Of a stretch of 15,439 bases of DNA, positions 7,273-15,280 are shown piece by piece. The notes under the pieces are model-generated. The model was not told the DNA's origin. It ran no database searches and saw nothing but the letters and a program-made list of their open reading frames with translations. How positions within the stretch are numbered: position 1 is the stretch's first letter; the number at the start of each line of letters is the position of its first letter. The stretch is from contig JAUSIF010000301.1 in the NCBI GenBank assembly GCA_030648135.1, forward strand, positions 1-15,439, written 5' to 3'. Both the position numbers and the translations under genes were made by a program. This stretch comes from Xanthobacteraceae bacterium. Its GTDB lineage: Bacteria > Pseudomonadota > Alphaproteobacteria > Rhizobiales > Xanthobacteraceae.

Positions 7273-8262
7273 CTAGACATAGACCCGCTTCATCGCGCCT
7301 TCCGGATAGCGCAGGCCCGCCGCCGCACCCGGCGGAACCGCCGCACTGATCCGCTGGACCTCTTGCGGCGTGAGCTTGACCTTCAGCGCGCCGAGATTTT
7401 CATCCACCCTTTCTTTTCGCTTGGTACCGGGAATGGGTACGATGTCGGGTCCCTGCGCGAGCAGCCAGGCGAGTGCGAGCTGGCCGGGGGTGCAGCCCTT
7501 CTCCTTGGCGATGGTCTCGAGGCGGATCACAAGTTCGCGATTGCGCGCGAAATTGTCGCCCTGAAAACGCGGGTGGTCGCTGCGGCGGTCATTCTTGATG
7601 TCGTCGATGGAGCGCACCGCGCCGGTGAGCAAGCTGCGGCCGAGCGGCGAATAGGCGACGAAAGAAATCCCGAGTTCGCGCGTCGTCTTCAGCGTCTCCT
7701 CGGCCTCTACGCGATAGAGCAGGGAATATTCGGTCTGCACCGCCGCGAGCGGATGCACCTTGTGCGCCCTGCGGATCGTATTCGGATGCGCCTCCGACAG
7801 GCCGAGAAAGCGAACCTTGCCTTGCTTCACCAGCTTCGCCATGGCGCCGACGGTGTCCTCGATCGGTACCGTGGTGTCGATGCGGTGCTGATAATAAAGG
7901 TCGATGATGTCGACGCCGAGCCGCCGCAAGCTCGCCTCGCACGCCTGCACGACATATTCCGGCCGGCCGTCGACGCCGCCGGTCGTCATCAGATTTCCGA
8001 ACTTGGTGACGAGCACCACCTGGTCGCGGCGGCCCTTGAGCGCGCGGCCGACCAGCACTTCGTTGTGACCGTCCTTGCCGTAAGCGTCCGCCGTGTCGAT
8101 GAAATTGATTCCGCGATCGATCGCGTACTGGATCACCGCTTCCGAGGCGGCATCGTCGCCCTTGCCGTAGATGCCCGACATCGACATGCAGCCAAGGCCG
8201 ATGGCGGAAACCTTGAGCCCGCTCTTGCCGAGCGTACGCGTTTCGATCTTTGCATTTGCCAT
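7273..8262 (-). CDS. Aldo/keto reductase
   Basis: A 329-residue NAD(P)H-dependent oxidoreductase of the AKR superfamily, full length. The catalytic tetrad is visible as Asp56 and Tyr61 (NFIDTADAYG), Lys87 (VLVTKFG) and His126 (LYYQHRID). Start signature LGKSGLKVSAIGLGCMSMSG and the cofactor-binding end IVPIPGTKRKERVDENLGAL are typical of the YakC/AKR13-like group that reduces aldehydes and ketones in the cytoplasm. ATG 8262 has AAGGGA upstream. It lies 36 bp after the ACMSD-like gene and 141 bp before the AhpD-like gene, the widest gap inside the run. In this context it may reduce an aldehyde produced by neighbouring enzymes; that role is inferred. Confidence 0.93.
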   Translation of the reverse strand: MANAKIETRTLGKSGLKVSAIGLGCMSMSGIYGKGDDAASEAVIQYAIDRGINFIDTADAYGKDGHNEVLVGRALKGRRDQVVLVTKFGNLMTTGGVDGRPEYVVQACEASLRRLGVDIIDLYYQHRIDTTVPIEDTVGAMAKLVKQGKVRFLGLSEAHPNTIRRAHKVHPLAAVQTEYSLLYRVEAEETLKTTRELGISFVAYSPLGRSLLTGAVRSIDDIKNDRRSDHPRFQGDNFARNRELVIRLETIAKEKGCTPGQLALAWLLAQGPDIVPIPGTKRKERVDENLGALKVKLTPQEVQRISAAVPPGAAAGLRYPEGAMKRVYV

Positions 8263-8298
8263 GACGTTCCCTTTTTCAAATTCTGTTCCGCCAGCGGC

Positions 8299-9372
8299 TC
8301 AAAGGCCAAGCAGCTTCTTCGCATTGCCGCCCACGACCGCCGCCTTGGTCTTGGCATCGAAGCTCTTCACCTCGGCGACATGGCCGATCGGATCATACTC
8401 GCCCATGTCGAAAGGATAGTCGGTTCCCATCATGATGTGGTCGGCACCGAAGACCCGCACCAGATATTCGAGCTGATGCGGCGTGAACACGACGGTGTCG
8501 AAATAGATTTTCTTGAGATAGCTCGTGGGCGGATTCGGCAGGGTGCCGCGCGCGTCCGAGCGCGCGCCCCAGACATGGTCGATGCGGCCCGAATAGGCGG
8601 CGAGATAGCCGCCGCCATGAACCGCGATAATTTTCAGCTTCGGATGCCGCTCCAGCACGCCGTCGAAGATGAGATAATGCAGCGCGAGCGTGGTATCGAG
8701 CGGATTGCCGATCACGTTGTTGAAGTAGAAGCGCGAGAACCGGCTGCCTTCAGTGAAACCGATGGGATGCAGAAAAATGAACGCGTCCAGCTCCTCCGCC
8801 TTCTTCCAGAACGGCGCAAAGGCGGGATCCGAAAGTTCGCGGCCCGCCACATTGCTGAGAATCTCGACGCCCTTGAAGCCGAGCTTCTTCATTCCGTATT
8901 CGAGCTCGGCTGCGGCTTCCTTGCCGTCCTGCAACGGCACGGTGCCGAGCGCAACGTAGCGCTTGGGATTCCTCGCCACGTATTCGGCGATGCCCTCGTT
9001 CACCATGCGCGCCGCCTTGACCGCGATCTCGACCGGCAGCGTGAAATAGCATTGCGGCGGCGGCGGCGTGACTAGCTGCACGTCGATCCCCATGGCATCG
9101 AGATCGCGCAGCCGTTCCTCGAAGCCGCCGTCGCGGCCGCTCATGCGCGCGTGGCGGTCCTCGTCCTGTTTTCGGTTGATCCTCTGCGACTCGGTCGAAG
9201 CGAACCGCTGTAGGAGATCCGCCTCGGCGAGATGCGACTTCACGAACTCGGCCGCCGCGGGCACTGCCACGTGGGAATGGATGTCGATGGTGATGCTCTT
9301 CGGGCGCACTTCCCGGCCGGGGCGGCCATGCTTGCGGGCAGCCGTAGGGCCGTACTTGTTCCATTGCTCCAC
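8299..9372 (-). CDS. ACMSD-like metal-dependent amidohydrolase/decarboxylase
   Basis: A 357-residue amidohydrolase_2 (ACMSD) family protein. Metal ligands can be placed: H32 and H34 in DIHSHVAVP, H202 in FLHPIG, H252 in AVHGGGYL and D318 in MGTDYPFDMGE. This set matches aminocarboxymuconate-semialdehyde, gamma-resorcylate and 5-carboxyvanillate decarboxylases; close relatives also include hydrolases. GTG 9372 is chosen because GGGAG lies about seven bases upstream; a longer open frame to 9987 runs through the livF gene and is ignored. FNNVIGNPLDTTLALHYLIFDGVLERHPKLKI (about 217-248) is the typical family helix region. It follows livF by 29 bp and precedes the aldo/keto reductase by 36 bp. Likely a cytoplasmic non-oxidative decarboxylase or C-C hydrolase of a catabolic pathway; substrate unknown. 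Confidence 0.9.
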   Translation of the reverse strand: MEQWNKYGPTAARKHGRPGREVRPKSITIDIHSHVAVPAAAEFVKSHLAEADLLQRFASTESQRINRKQDEDRHARMSGRDGGFEERLRDLDAMGIDVQLVTPPPPQCYFTLPVEIAVKAARMVNEGIAEYVARNPKRYVALGTVPLQDGKEAAAELEYGMKKLGFKGVEILSNVAGRELSDPAFAPFWKKAEELDAFIFLHPIGFTEGSRFSRFYFNNVIGNPLDTTLALHYLIFDGVLERHPKLKIIAVHGGGYLAAYSGRIDHVWGARSDARGTLPNPPTSYLKKIYFDTVVFTPHQLEYLVRVFGADHIMMGTDYPFDMGEYDPIGHVAEVKSFDAKTKAAVVGGNAKKLLGL

Positions 9373-9401
9373 GCGTCTCTCCCTGATTTCTGATGGCAGA
9401 C

Positions 9402-10113
9402 TTAGAACACGCCGAGATGCTGGCGCAAATCGACGCCGTCGCGCTTGAGCTCGGCCGCGGTGGAGATCACCGCCACCTGTCCGGTATTGAGAATCACGAC
9501 GTCGTCGGCGATATCGAAGACGAGCTTCGGATTTTGCTCCACCAGCACGATCGAGAGCCCGCTCTCCTTGAGCTTGCGGATCGTGGCCATGACCTCGGCG
9601 ACGATCTGCGGGGCGAGGCCCTCCGATGGTTCGTCCATCAACAGCACGCGCGGATTGGCCATCAGCGCGCGCCCGATCGCCAGCATCTGCTGCTCGCCGC
9701 CGGAAAGATGGGCTGCCATCTGGCTTTTGCGCTCGGCCAGCCCCGGGAACATGCCGAACACCGTTTCGGTCGTCCACGGCGCATGCCGGCTGCCGGCGTC
9801 CGGACGGCGCGCCGCGACCGCAAGATTCTCGCGCACCGTAAGGCTCCTGAAGATGCGCCGCCCTTGCGGGACGAGCGCAACCCCGCGGGCGGCGATAGAC
9901 TCCGGCGGTAATTTCGTGACCGGTTCGCCGAAGATCTCGACCGCGCCGGCACGCGCGGGCAACAGGCCGACGGTGACGTTCATGCAAGTGGTCTTGCCCG
10001 CGCCGTTGCGGCCCAACAGCCCGAGCAGGCGCGCCTCGCCGAGCTCGAAGGAGACCTTCTGCAGGACGTGACTGTCCCCGTAGAAGGCGTCGACATTCTT
10101 GAGGCTGAGCGCG

Positions 10114-10124
<11 letters not shown>
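9402..10124 (-). CDS. livF: Branched-chain amino acid-type ABC importer ATPase LivF
   Basis: A 240-residue LivF-type ATPase. Motifs are Walker A GRNGAGKTT (38-46), Q-loop VPQGRRIF (Gln87), signature LSGGEQQ (140-146), Walker B LLMDEP (161-166) and the LivF-characteristic LVEQN, in which Gln replaces the switch His. It starts at TTG 10124, supported by AGAGG upstream and by the family N-terminus (LSLKNVDAFYGDSHVL); no ATG or GTG lies nearby in frame. Its first codons overlap the end of livG by 11 bp, which suggests translational coupling. It pairs with LivG as the ATPase heterodimer driving LivH-LivM. The ligand is not necessarily an amino acid: many Rhizobiales Liv-type systems are thought to import aromatic acids or amides. 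Confidence 0.93.
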
Positions 10125-10847
<723 letters not shown>

Positions 10848-10851
<4 letters not shown>

Positions 10852-11846
10852 GGGCCTTGCTCCCCAGTCTTGCGCGCTGCCGGCGCACTCAATCGTGACC
10901 ATAGCGCCTGCCAGCCCGTCCGCCACAGCCGCACCGAGCCGGGCACCAGCCCTTCCGGCATGAAGCTGATGATGAGGACGAAGATGACGCCGAGCACCAG
11001 GTTCCAGCGCTCGATATAGGCGCTCACCACGTTCTTCATGATCACGACGAGGGCAGAGCCGATGATGGGTCCGAGCAGGGTCGCCGTTCCGCCCGAGATC
11101 ACCATCAAGAGCGCCTCGGCCGAGGTCGTCAGCGCCGACACCTGCGGGCTGATGAACTGGTTGTAATAGATGAACAAGAGGCCGGCGACGCCCGACCAGA
11201 ACCCGGAGAACAGGAAGGCGAGAAACCGGATCAGCCAGACATTGTATCCGAGCGCATTCATGCGCCGCGCCTGGTCGCGGGTGCCGCGCAGGGCGGCACC
11301 GAAGGGCGAACGGACGAACACCGCCATGGTCGCAACCGCGATCAGAAACACAACGAGCGTTGCGTAATAAAAGTAATCCGCGCTGGCGAGGCTGATCCCG
11401 AGCGGCGCGGGCCGGGTCGTCACATTGACCCCGTTGTCGCCGTTGGTGAGCCCGGCCCACCGGTAGGCGATGCCCCAGACGATTTGGCCGAGCGCGAGCG
11501 TGATCATCAGGAAGCCGATGCCGGTCGAACGCAGGGCGAGAACGCCGAAGACCGCCGAAGTGGCAAGCGTGACGACGAGCGCGGCGAGGATGGCGACGAA
11601 ATGGCCGTGGCCGGCATCGAGCATCAGTGCTCCGGTATAGCCGGCCATGGCGAATAGGCCGGCGTGGCCGAGTGACACCAGGCCGCCGTATCCGACCAGA
11701 ACATTGAGCGCCAGCGCAAAAACCGCGAACAGCAGGATCTGGCTCGAGACGTTGATGTAGTACGGATTCCCGATCCAGACCGGCAGTGTAGCGAGCAGGA
11801 CGAGCGCGACGCCGATGGCCACGCGCCGCGAATTGATCCAGCTCAT
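10848..11846 (-). CDS. livM: Branched-chain amino acid-type ABC importer permease LivM
   Basis: A 332-residue inner-membrane permease with about eight to ten hydrophobic segments. Family signatures are ALALNVLVGYGGLVSLGHAGLFAMAGYTGAL near residues 45-75, the cytoplasmic loop SPFGAALRGTRDQARRMNALGYN (about 180-202), which contacts the ATPase, GGTATLLGPIIGS and C-terminal SFMPEGLVPG. ATG 11846 overlaps the livH stop as ATGA, and its own stop overlaps the livG start the same way. It forms the transport pore with LivH. The tail after the last helix (about 25 residues, basic) is ordinary for the family. Confidence 0.94.
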
Positions 11847-12703
11847 GACACGACCTTGCCGAACAGGCCCTGCGGCCGCAGCACCAGCACGAGCAGCATC
11901 GGCAGGAACAGGATGACATAGGCGAGGTCCGGGAACATCGCCTGGCCGAAATTGTAGAGGAAACCGATCAGGAAGCTTCCGACCAGCGCGCCGAGCAGAC
12001 TGCCGGACCCGCCGAGGATCACCACGATGAGCGCGAGCGGCAGCATTTCGAAATCGAGTCCCGGATAGACCGAGAGATACGGCGCGCCGATCACTCCGGC
12101 GAAAGCCGCGAGCGCGGCGCCCAGCGCGAAGATCAAGGTGAAGAGCTGCGACACCTTGATGCCGACTACCCGGGCGATCGGGGCGTCATCGACGCCGGCA
12201 CGGATCATGGCGCCGAGCCGCGTCCAGTCGACCATCAGCCAAAGCGCAATAGCAATGACGACGGCCACGCCGACGATGACGAGGCGAAAGATCGGAAAGA
12301 ACAGGCCCGCCACCTGCACCGCGCCCTGCAGATGGGTCGGAGTCGTGGGCTGCCAGGGATCGCCGGTCCAGACCATCAGACAAATGTCGGCAATGATGAA
12401 CGCGAAGCCCAGCGTCAGCAGAACCTGCGGAAGTATCTGACCCTCCAGGCGCCGCAACAGGAACCGCTCGATCAGCCCGCCGATGACGGCCATGGCCGCG
12501 CCGCTCGCCAGCGCGGCCAGCCAGAAGTTGATGCCGAACGCGAGAAAGCTGACGCCGAAATAGGCTCCCAACATGAAGAAGGAGCCATGCATCAAGTTGG
12601 GAATCCGCATCAGGCCGAAGATCAGCGAAAAGCCGGCGGAGAGCAGGAACAGCAGGCCGCCAAGAGCGATGCTGTTCACTGCCAGAGTTAGCCAAAGGCT
12701 CAT
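11843..12703 (-). CDS. livH: Branched-chain amino acid-type ABC importer permease LivH
   Basis: A 286-residue inner-membrane permease, full length for LivH. Signatures are SLIFGLMRIPNLMHGSFFMLGAYFG (about 26-50), the loop RLGAMIRAGVDDAPIARVVGI (162-182), which matches the EAA-like ATPase contact, VVILGGSGSLLGALVGS (227-243) and the C-terminal LRPQGLFG (276-283). It starts at ATG 12703; the upstream G-rich stretch is a modest ribosome site. It follows the binding-protein gene after a 137-bp gap holding a strong stem-loop, and overlaps livM by 4 bp. It works with LivM as the membrane channel. Confidence 0.94.
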   Translation of the reverse strand: MSLWLTLAVNSIALGGLLFLLSAGFSLIFGLMRIPNLMHGSFFMLGAYFGVSFLAFGINFWLAALASGAAMAVIGGLIERFLLRRLEGQILPQVLLTLGFAFIIADICLMVWTGDPWQPTTPTHLQGAVQVAGLFFPIFRLVIVGVAVVIAIALWLMVDWTRLGAMIRAGVDDAPIARVVGIKVSQLFTLIFALGAALAAFAGVIGAPYLSVYPGLDFEMLPLALIVVILGGSGSLLGALVGSFLIGFLYNFGQAMFPDLAYVILFLPMLLVLVLRPQGLFGKVVS

Positions 12704-12799
12704 CTACAACGACCCCGCCCGCGTATTGTCCCACCCACCGGGAGCAGCGCATCACGCACGCGCTGCAACCCCGGACCCTTGCCGCGTTCTAGATACCAA

Positions 12800-12826
12800 A
12801 GGCGGTGCAGCTTCACTGCACCGCCT
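12800..12826 (-). terminator. Stem-loop in the binding-protein/livH gap (possible attenuating terminator or mRNA stabiliser)
   Basis: A perfect 11-bp inverted repeat, AGGCGGTGCAG and CTGCACCGCCT, with a 5-nt loop. It begins 14 bases after the stop codon of the Liv-type binding protein on the minus strand. The stem is mostly G-C and is followed by only a short T run (CCTTTGG), so full termination is uncertain. Such a hairpin after a binding-protein gene commonly raises its expression over the permeases by blocking 3' decay or by partial termination; that role is inferred here. Confidence 0.65.
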
Positions 12827-12840
12827 CCGGGACACGATCC

Positions 12841-14085
12841 TTACTGCTCGAGGTTCTTGGCCGGTGGCGCGTCGCGCCCATAGACCGGTTGCGCCAGGAA
12901 CGCCTTCTCGTCATAGGTCCAGAACTGGCTGACGTTCGGATACTTCTTGATCACCGTGTTGACGAGCTTGCCGTCCTTCTTCTCGCACTTGCGGATGAAG
13001 ACGTCGCCGATCACGTTGCCGTATTTGTCGAACTTGATCGCACCGCGCGGGGTATCGGTCAACGTGACCTGATGCAGAGCGTCCGCGAGCGCCTTCCTGT
13101 CGTCGGCCTTGCCGCCGAGCTTCTGAATGGCGGCTTCGACGCACTGGCCGGCGATATACATGCCCGCCGAATAGCCGCCGGGAAGCACGTTATAGTCCTT
13201 CTGCATATCCGCGACGAAGCGCTTGTTGCTCGCGGTCTGCCCGTCGGCCGAATACCAGGCCGCCGAATAGACGCCGATTGCCTCGTCGCCGAGGCTTTTG
13301 AGCAAAGCATCGTCCATCGCGGTCCAGCCGGCGAGTAGCGGAATCTTGGCCTTCACGCCGAGATCCGCATAGGCGCGCATGAATTTCACCGGATTCGAGC
13401 CGGCGAAACCGTTGAACACGCAGTCGACTTTGCTGATCTGGGCGATGTACGGGGTGTAGTCCGGCGTCACCAGCGGCGGCCACAGCTTCTTGACCACCTT
13501 GCCGCCGTTGTCTTCGAACACACGCAAGAATCCGGACATCTGCTCGTAGCCGAAGGCGAAGTCTTCCGAGATCGTGATCGCCCGTTTGAACTTGAGGTCT
13601 TTCGCCGCGTAGTCGCCCATCACATGGCAGCACTGCGCCGAAGTCGCCGAGGGACGGATGATGAAGGGATTGGCCTTGCGCTGGGTGACGTCTTCCGCCG
13701 CGGCCAAGCTGATGAGCGGTGTTGCATTGTCGCGGACGTAATCGGTGATCGCCAGCAATTCGAAAGCGGCGAGCGGGCCGAGGATGACATTGACTTTGTC
13801 GCGCTCGACCAGTTCCTGCGCTTTGGTCTTGGCGCCGGCCGGATTGCCGCCGGTGTCGGCCGAGATGAATTCGATCTTGCGGCCGCTGAGCGTGTTGTTC
13901 TTCTGCTTCAGGAACGTGGCGATGCCTTGTTCCATCTGGATGCCGCCCTGGGCGAGCGGTCCGGTCTTGACCGTGAGCAGGCCGATCTTGAACGGCGCGG
14001 CCTGCGCGCGCAGGACCGCCGGCATCGCGAGTACGGCGGTGCTCGCGGCGAGCCCTTTCAGTACGGTTCTACGTTTCATCGACAT
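12841..14085 (-). CDS. Periplasmic binding protein of the Liv-type importer (type-1 fold)
   Basis: A 414-residue leucine-binding-protein-like (Peripla_BP_6) receptor. ATG 14085 is chosen over ATG 14079 because GGAGG sits about nine bases before it. The N-terminus MSMKRRTVLKGLAASTAVLAMPAVLRAQA carries a twin-arginine-like motif (KRRTVLK) and a cleavage site near residue 29, so Tat export is possible. The mature start FKIGLLTVKTGPLAQGGIQMEQGI and the NVILGPLAAFELLAITDYV region fit the fold, as does GGYSAGMYIAGQCVEAAIQKLGG. Several internal cysteines are present, including a CC pair near residue 156. The ligand is unknown; homologous receptors bind branched amino acids, amides or aromatic acids. 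It is the first gene of the importer, 89 bp after the isochorismatase-family gene and separated from livH by a stem-loop. Confidence 0.93.
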   Translation of the reverse strand: MSMKRRTVLKGLAASTAVLAMPAVLRAQAAPFKIGLLTVKTGPLAQGGIQMEQGIATFLKQKNNTLSGRKIEFISADTGGNPAGAKTKAQELVERDKVNVILGPLAAFELLAITDYVRDNATPLISLAAAEDVTQRKANPFIIRPSATSAQCCHVMGDYAAKDLKFKRAITISEDFAFGYEQMSGFLRVFEDNGGKVVKKLWPPLVTPDYTPYIAQISKVDCVFNGFAGSNPVKFMRAYADLGVKAKIPLLAGWTAMDDALLKSLGDEAIGVYSAAWYSADGQTASNKRFVADMQKDYNVLPGGYSAGMYIAGQCVEAAIQKLGGKADDRKALADALHQVTLTDTPRGAIKFDKYGNVIGDVFIRKCEKKDGKLVNTVIKKYPNVSQFWTYDEKAFLAQPVYGRDAPPAKNLEQ

Positions 14086-14117
14086 GGACGTTCTCCTCCC
14101 TCTCTGTCTTCGTTGCC

Positions 14118-14158
14118 CCGCGCCCTGTCGGGCCGGGGATTTCAATCAGGGCCCGCGG
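14118..14158. other. Imperfect GC-rich inverted repeat in the hydrolase/binding-protein gap
   Basis: CCGCGCCCTG (14118-14127) can pair with CAGGGCCCGCGG (14147-14158), leaving two bulged C bases and a 19-nt loop. It lies in the 89-bp gap between the isochorismatase-family gene and the binding-protein gene. There is no T run on the minus-strand side, so it is not a convincing terminator; it could be an mRNA processing or stabilising structure, or chance in GC-rich DNA. Confidence 0.3.
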
Positions 14159-14174
14159 CCCCGTTCATTCGCCA

Positions 14175-14903
14175 TCAATCGTTGCGGACGGCGCCTTCCG
14201 CGATCTTCTCCTTGAACTCGTCGTTGCCGAGCACCCACCCGAGGCAGCGGGCGACGTTTTGCAGCCCCAGCACGTGCAGGTCGTCACCATACATGCTGGC
14301 GACGCAGTCCGACAACACGATCACCCGGAAATCGAAATTGAATGCGGTGAATGCAGTGTTGAGCACGCAGGTATTGGTATTGATGCCCATGAGGCAGACG
14401 TTTTTCGCGCCGAGCGTCTCCAAGAGCGGACGCAGATCGGTGCCATAGAAGCAGTCGAGGCGTTTCTTGTTGTCGATCACATAGTCGCCGGCGGCGAAGA
14501 GCTGCGGGATGATTTCGGTCCCGGGCGAGCCTTCGAGATTGTGTCCATCAACCGTGCTGCGCCGTCCGGGCGTGAGCCGGTCCTCTTCCGAAACCATGTC
14601 GTGCAACGTGCGCCAGAACGGTTGCGTCATGCCCTCGCTGCCGAGGCCCGGAATCTTGCGGTACACGAGCTTGACGTGAACGACGGGAATGTTTTGAGCA
14701 CGGGCGAAATCGAGCAATTCCTTGGCGGCGGCGATGACGCGCTTCGAATCCTCGGGCTTCGCCGCCATGGTGGCGACCGCGGGATCGAGATGGCCGCGGT
14801 GCATGTCGATGGTGACGATCGCGGTCTCGCGCGGCTTGAGCATCAGGCCCTGATGCAGCCTACCGATCATGCTGGAGCGGTCGACGATTTCGACGGCCGT
14901 CAT
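14175..14903 (-). CDS. Isochorismatase-family cysteine hydrolase (amidase-like)
   Basis: A 242-residue cysteine hydrolase and the first gene of the minus-strand run. The catalytic triad can be placed: Asp33 in VTIDMHRGHLD, Lys146 (or 147) in VIDNKKRLDCFYGTDL and Cys179 in GINTNTCVLNTA. Enzymes with this triad cleave amide or vinyl-ether bonds (nicotinamide, N-carbamoylsarcosine, maleamate, ureidoacrylate, biuret, isochorismate). The intact nucleophile and Asp-Lys pair argue for real hydrolase activity. ATG 14903 has GAGGAA about eight bases upstream; the open frame continues to 15152, but without family sequence or a better start. It is probably cytoplasmic. Next to an importer binding protein it may act on the imported solute. 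The exact substrate is not deducible. Confidence 0.9.
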   Translation of the reverse strand: MTAVEIVDRSSMIGRLHQGLMLKPRETAIVTIDMHRGHLDPAVATMAAKPEDSKRVIAAAKELLDFARAQNIPVVHVKLVYRKIPGLGSEGMTQPFWRTLHDMVSEEDRLTPGRRSTVDGHNLEGSPGTEIIPQLFAAGDYVIDNKKRLDCFYGTDLRPLLETLGAKNVCLMGINTNTCVLNTAFTAFNFDFRVIVLSDCVASMYGDDLHVLGLQNVARCLGWVLGNDEFKEKIAEGAVRND

Positions 14904-14933
14904 GGCTGGATTTCCTCGACTTAATGAGCCGCT

Positions 14934-14962
14934 ATGGTGCCGTTTCGACCGGTGTTTGACAA
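14934..14962 (-). promoter_or_regulatory. Candidate promoter of the minus-strand gene run
   Basis: On the minus strand TTGTCA (14962-14957) matches five of six bases of the sigma-70 -35 box. After a 17-bp spacer comes CACCAT (14939-14934), three of six for the -10 box. The isochorismatase-family start codon lies about 30 bases downstream. This is the best-placed promoter-like sequence for the run, but the weak -10 makes it tentative. Confidence 0.3.
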
Positions 14963-15250
14963 TGCGGGCCGTAGCGTCCGCCTGCAGACGGGCACTCATG
15001 CCGCTCGCCTTTTCCGGCCGATCGGCGGGATCACCGGCAGGCGCAGGAATGGCTCGCACGCCCGGCCGGCCCGTCCGGATGCTGTGTAAATCATGCCCTC
15101 CCACCCGCTCGGATAGTCGTTCTGGAACGCGGGCCCCCTGGGGAATGCCCATAGCTCAGAAAGACCGGATCGCGACTCCCCGTAACCGGCCGCGCCGCCG
15201 TCGAACAACTTAGCTTAGCGGTTGGCGAGCCCTTCCATAAAATAATCTGC

Positions 15251-15278
15251 TTGGAGCATGATCATTAGACTTTCTAAT
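15251..15278 (+). promoter_or_regulatory. Candidate plus-strand promoter overlapping the palindrome
   Basis: TTGGAG (15251-15256), a 16-bp spacer and TCTAAT (15273-15278, five of six bases of the -10 consensus) form a promoter-like pair pointing out of the window to the right. The -10 box lies in the right arm of the 19-bp palindrome and the left arm fills the spacer, so a protein bound there would block RNA polymerase. The gene it would serve lies beyond the window end. Confidence 0.4.
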
Positions 15279-15280
15279 GA
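15262..15280. promoter_or_regulatory. Perfect 19-bp palindromic operator candidate
   Basis: TCATTAGA and TCTAATGA form a perfect 8-bp inverted repeat around CTT, and an overlapping ATGATCAT palindrome sits at 15258-15265. The AT-rich arms stand out in GC-rich DNA. The size and symmetry fit operators of dimeric winged-helix repressors such as MarR or GntR proteins. It overlaps a plus-strand promoter-like sequence and lies about 360 bp upstream of the first minus-strand gene, so it may control a divergent gene (perhaps the regulator itself), the catabolic run, or both. No regulator gene is in the window. Confidence 0.55.

Noticed and set aside
5767..9075. Plus-strand open frames of about 490 and 570 codons (5767-7242 and 7363-9075)
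   Set aside because: Antisense shadows of the ATPase, AhpD-like, aldo/keto reductase and ACMSD-like genes; no recognisable protein sequence.
9373..9987. Possible N-terminal extension of the ACMSD-like protein
   Set aside because: It would read through livF in another frame; GTG 9372 has a good ribosome site and the family N-terminus follows.
10852..11919. Possible long fusion upstream of livG
   Set aside because: The extra sequence is an out-of-frame reading of livM; the ATGA overlap at 10848-10851 gives the normal LivG start.
15147..15183. tRNA-like string GCCCATAGCTCAG followed by a T-arm-like GGATCGCGACTCC
   Set aside because: No anticodon arm, no matching acceptor 3' strand and far too short for a tRNA; a remnant cannot be shown.
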